The notes below the pieces were generated by a model. It was not told the DNA's origin, did not search any database, and saw nothing but the letters and a program-made list of their open reading frames with translations. Positions 60,651 through 64,000 of a stretch of 64,000 nucleotides of DNA are shown here, piece after piece; position 1 is the first letter of the stretch, and every line of letters begins with the position of its first letter. Position numbers and translations under genes: made by a program. Location of the stretch: positions 142,954,851 through 143,018,850 of the forward strand of contig OX578133.1 in assembly GCA_951213105.1 (NCBI GenBank), in the 5' to 3' direction. The DNA comes from Amaurobius ferox (Eukaryota > Arthropoda > Arachnida > Araneae > Amaurobiidae).

Positions 60651-61964
60651 ACAAGAAAGATCAATCATGCATAAAGCATTGATTATGAAACACATTCCAA
60701 TTTTAATGCAATTTTATTTAGACATCTCTAAAATGCGATACATTCCTCGGTAATATTCTTTAAATTATTACAATACTACATTAATTTAGTATATTTGAGA
60801 ACTTAAAACTTCATCGAAAAAAATGAACTTCATTCAAATGACGGCATTGAAATATAAATTGCCTGCTTCAAACATCTCTAAAATGCGATACATTCCTCGG
60901 CAATATTTTTAAAATTATCATAATACTACAATAATTTATTACATTTGAAAACTTCATCGAAAACAAATGAAATTTATTCAAATGACGTCATAGAAAAAAT
61001 AACACGCCTGGATCTCTCTATAAAAACAGGATTTCATTCATAACTTTCTCCCATTCATTTCATTCATCACAATGCTATAATAATTTATTTTATTTAAAAA
61101 TTAAGACCATGGAGCTAAAAGCAATTAAACTCTATGCTTAAAACTTCATCGAAAAAACTCGTCCTTCTCTTTCTAAAATCAATTAATATTTCATTCATAT
61201 CAGCCATGCAGACTCCATGGACTAAATTATTTTGTGTTAAAGAAATACAGCAATTCTAATACAGCTAATTCTACATATTTTGCTGTTTATATTCTGCATA
61301 AGTGAAAATTAGGCTTCGTTGTAGAAATAATCAAAGTTGGATGATCATTAAAACTCAAATATATTGTAATTCCGAGTATGTAGATGTACAAAATTTAAAC
61401 AAAAATAAAGCGGTTTTAGGACGGATATATCACTAAATATGAATTAAAAAGAACTTTAAAAATCACGATTTTGATACAAGATGGATGCCATATTTTATTT
61501 TGAAGTGGGTCACGTGATCTCTTCATATAATGGTCACTTGATCCCTTCATATAAACGGTGTAATTATAATTTTTATTTTTATTTCAGAAATACTGAATAT
61601 ATTTTGCTGAATTTTTTTTATGCATTTTATGGCATAATTTGAATATTTTCTAAAACTTTCGAAGCAATTTGTGAATTTTAAATCCGCTTAAAAAATATTT
61701 GAAAAATTAGGTCCCATAGGGTTCAATGTATCTCATTTCTTCAACCCGGGTTCAGTCCAAAACTAATTGGGTGATATTATTCATTCGTATACCCATAGGT
61801 CCCACAGACCGTCAGAACAATATACTAAAATTTCATTTTGATAGCCATTTTTACGACTGTTATCGTGCTAATAGACAGACAGGCAGACAGCTGACTGACT
61901 GACTGAATGAATGAATGAACAAAGTCATAAACACTTTTCAACTATGTTGTAAAGTGTTGAAAAG
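60651..61964 (+). mobile_element. Family 1 element, copy 4 (inside a mariner element)
   Basis: Starts aagaaagatcaatcatgcat and ends 'gtcataaacacttttcaact' with the terminal hairpin aacacttttcaac / gttgtaaagtgtt (61930-61958). The GACA/GACT run at 61873-61905 precedes the hairpin. Collinear with copy 2. Confidence 0.88.
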
Positions 61965-62015
61965 AGACTCAAGTAACAGATGTATGGTACAATGCCATTC
62001 GCACCAGAGGATTAC

Positions 62016-62445
62016 TTAAAAGAGCTGTTCAAAGTGGCTTCCGTGGGCTTCATTACACATCCGACACCAGTGAAGGATGGATTATAGAACCCTTTTAAAG
62101 ACCTCTGGTGTGGTGCTGATTTTGTCCACAGCAACAGAGATTGACGCGACGAGATCTTCGACGGAGTACACAGGTGTCTGGTACACCAACTCTTTCAAGT
62201 GTCCAAGTGTCCTCAGAAGAAGTCCAGTGGATTCAGGTCCGGGAAGCGTGGAGGCCAAGCCACAGCTCCACCACGCCCAATCCACCGCTGGGGATACGTT
62301 GTGGTTAGAAAGTGCCAGACGGCGGTGGAAAAGTATGCCGGGGCTCCATCATGCATAAACCACATGTCACGCTGTGTGGTGAGCGGTTCACCCTGCAACA
62401 GACCGGGTAGCACATGATCCAAGAATACACTCTACAAAAGGTAAG
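62016..62445 (-). pseudogene. Mariner-like transposase C-terminal part
   Basis: Reads, on the minus strand, 'DRLVGPYLL', a stop, 'DHVLPGLLQGEPLTTQRDMW', 'FMHDGAPAYFSTAVWHFL', 'RWIGRGGAVAWPPRFPDLNP' and 'LDFF'; then, after a frame change near 62213, 'LGHLKELVYQTPVYSVEDLV', and after a stop at about 62079, 'CRMCNEAHGSHFEQLF' with the final stop at 62016. HDGAPA and PDLNPLD hold the second and third catalytic Asp; I count 36 residues between them. The first Asp and the DNA-binding domain are deleted. Similar C-termini are widespread in arthropod mariner-like elements. Non-functional. Confidence 0.88.
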
Positions 62446-62579
62446 GTCCTACCAGCCGATCACAGTCCTACCAGTCACTATGAGTGGATTGCGACCCTAG
62501 GTTCTGTGACAAATATTGTTCCTCTTGCTGTGTACTGTCACCCCTCCCTTTTGTTGTAAGAGTTCGAGGACACCCTGCA

Positions 62580-62780
62580 TATCTAATTGTATGCTGTACA
62601 TTTGATTGTATATCTAATTGTATATCTTCATTGTATATTTAAAAAATAACCGAACTATTTTTCAATATACAGTGTGAATGTGATTCTCCGGGCAAAATGT
62701 GGAGATATCAGATCCGGATTAAAATTATCAGATTCATATGGATTAAATGTACTTACGTACAAGTTAATAAATTTAGTAAA
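62580..62780. other. AT-rich flank
   Basis: Continuation of the TATATCTAATTG-type tract to about 62645, then unrecognised sequence. Confidence 0.5.
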
Positions 62781-62781
62781 A

Positions 62782-63578
62782 AAAAATGGCGTGGAAAGCA
62801 CAAGACTTTTCCTACAGAATCAAATTCATTTTTCCTTTCTTTTTTTTATAATTTATGAAATTGAGTTTAATAGCACAAGATAACACTGATAATTATTTGA
62901 AATTACACTGAATTTGCAGTTTTATTTCAATTTTCGTTCTCGCTGGACGTATTTTCAAAGGCGACATGGCAAAAGTATGAAAGACTAAAACATTTGGAGA
63001 ACGGTTAATCCTAGAGTTATTGGGTTGGTCTTACTCTTTCCGTTGTCAAAAATTACGTATACAACAAACACTCAAATTGATGCATTTGAGTACACGTAGT
63101 CTTTTACTTTAGATTTTGGAAAATTTTGCCGGCTATTTCGCAAAAAGAGGCACGGTCTTTCTTTCCGATTCATACCAAAATCTAATTAACGTCAAAGTAT
63201 CCCACAGATGATTTATACACCAAATTTTGTGAAATGTTGTTAATTAGTTTTTCAACTAGTATGGATACATACTTTTTCGCGGGATATTTCACAAAAAAGG
63301 CAGGTTTTTTTTCGAATCGTACCAAAATCTATTCAGCACCAGAGTAAGCCACACGTGATTTACTTACCAAATTTTGTGAACTAGTTGTACAGCTAGAGTG
63401 GATACATACATTGCACAGATAGGTACACAGACACACACACTCAGACGTCACGCAAATAGTATTTTGGGGTTCAAGAGTGTTCGAACAAGTATAGATTCCG
63501 TAGAAAACTTGAGTTGGGATTTTCGACACGATTCCAATACTTTCCCTATACATTTATCATGTATATTAGGGGAAGTAA
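62782..63578 (+). mobile_element. Family 2 element F, short version
   Basis: The 5' part is degraded ('gtggaaagcacaagactttt', 'cctacagaatc'). Two internal units start near 63129 and 63278 ('ctatttcgcaaaaag' type). The end has 'caaattttgtgaa', a CA run, 'cagacgtcacgcaaatag' and the hairpin ctttccctatacatttatca / tgtatattaggggaag. Lacks the units between 57.7 and 58.1 kb of element E. Confidence 0.7.
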
Positions 63579-63729
63579 AAATAATCTGCAAGTTGAGGAG
63601 ATGGGCGCTTTCCACGAGAGACAAATTACAAAGAATTTTTTCCGTCGTAAATGTAAAGTCGATTCCTTTTTGAATACTCTATTTTCACATCTTTCTTTAA
63701 AATAAGAGTTTTTAAGACGAATGAAAAAG

Positions 63730-64000
63730 CAACGGTAAACAGAAAAACTGGAATGTTTCGGACTGTTGTAACTTCTGCCAAAATAAAAAATAACGTAATA
63801 AGCTACATAACTGTACAACGGTAAAGCAAGAACTGGAATGCATAAAATTTCGGACAGTTGAAAATCCAGGAAGAAAAAAAGTAATAAGCTATTTAATTGC
63901 GCAACGATAAATGAACAAATAGTAAGTAAAAAATTTCGGAATTTTGTAATTTCAAAAAGTAGGGAGGATGGTACGGAAATTTTCTTTTCTGTTAATGCGC
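63730..64000. repeat. ~85-bp tandem repeat, two to three units
   Basis: 'aacggtaaa' recurs near 63735, 63820 and (as aacgataaa) 63903, each followed by 'ctggaatg' or 'aatttcgga' and 'gtaataagcta'. It continues past the window end. Confidence 0.7.

Larger units (their letters stand above)
60491..62577 (-). mobile_element. Mariner-like element interrupted by family-1 copy 4
   Basis: The left end cagggtgtcctcggactttt and right end agttcgaggacaccctg are inverted copies; the TIR continues through 'gtgatagtacacagc' and 'gatcgcaatccactcatag', roughly 110 bp. Subtracting the 1.31-kb family-1 copy leaves about 770 bp, so most of the transposase 5' half was deleted beforehand. The left flank ends in TA, as expected for the target. 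Confidence 0.88.

Overview
This 64 kb window looks like repeat-dense, AT-rich nuclear DNA from an arthropod; a chelicerate such as a spider is plausible, but the sequence alone does not settle it. No host protein-coding gene, rRNA gene or functional tRNA gene could be supported. The recognisable coding sequence is transposase debris: a ZMYM/52-kDa-repressor-like hAT transposase (48784-51280, +), a Tc1-like transposase half (23884-24550, -, with its N-terminal half duplicated in inverted orientation at 23575-23876, +), and a mariner-like transposase C-terminus (62016-62445, -). All are broken by stops, frameshifts or deletions.

Layout. 1-1640 is a diverged ~297-bp tandem array (family 3; second copy at 17055-17900). 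4.3-5.2 kb is a GC-rich island holding a SINE with a 5S-rRNA-like head; the same SINE body has a tRNA-like head at 15.76 kb. 6.28-7.33 kb is a minus-strand family-2 element. 10.1-10.55 kb is CA/TA microsatellite. 19.5-20.8 kb is the first of four ~1.3 kb family-1 elements. 23.3-24.8 kb is a fold-back Tc1 element. 28.6-30.66 kb is an uninterrupted (ATGT) array of about 514 units, followed by a 41-43 bp minisatellite to 31.3 kb. 32.0-32.9 kb is a ~140-bp tandem array. 33.6-42.7 kb is a nested cluster: three family-2 elements, a fold-back family 5, family 4 and family-1 copy 2. 43.5-44.85 kb is family-1 copy 3 between diverged direct repeats. 48.4-52.2 kb is a hAT element with a perfect 8-bp target duplication, sitting inside a TIR element. 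57.3-58.5 and 62.8-63.6 kb are two more family-2 elements. 60.5-62.6 kb is a mariner derivative into which family-1 copy 4 inserted.

The most interesting signal is shared by families 1 and 2. Each carries a terminal 3' hairpin preceded by a microsatellite-like (CA or GACA) run and a 'caaattt...tcggtt' module, and the 5' subterminal sequence is complementary to the distal arm of that hairpin. In family 2 this complementarity changes between copies but is kept. In one family-1 copy both arms of the hairpin changed together. The architecture resembles the Helentron/HINE (DINE-1-like) non-autonomous rolling-circle class, but there is no CTRR terminus and no Rep/helicase coding sequence here, so the assignment is inference. 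Two family-2 copies plus a spacer sit as one block inside a family-5 element whose uninterrupted version is also in the window.
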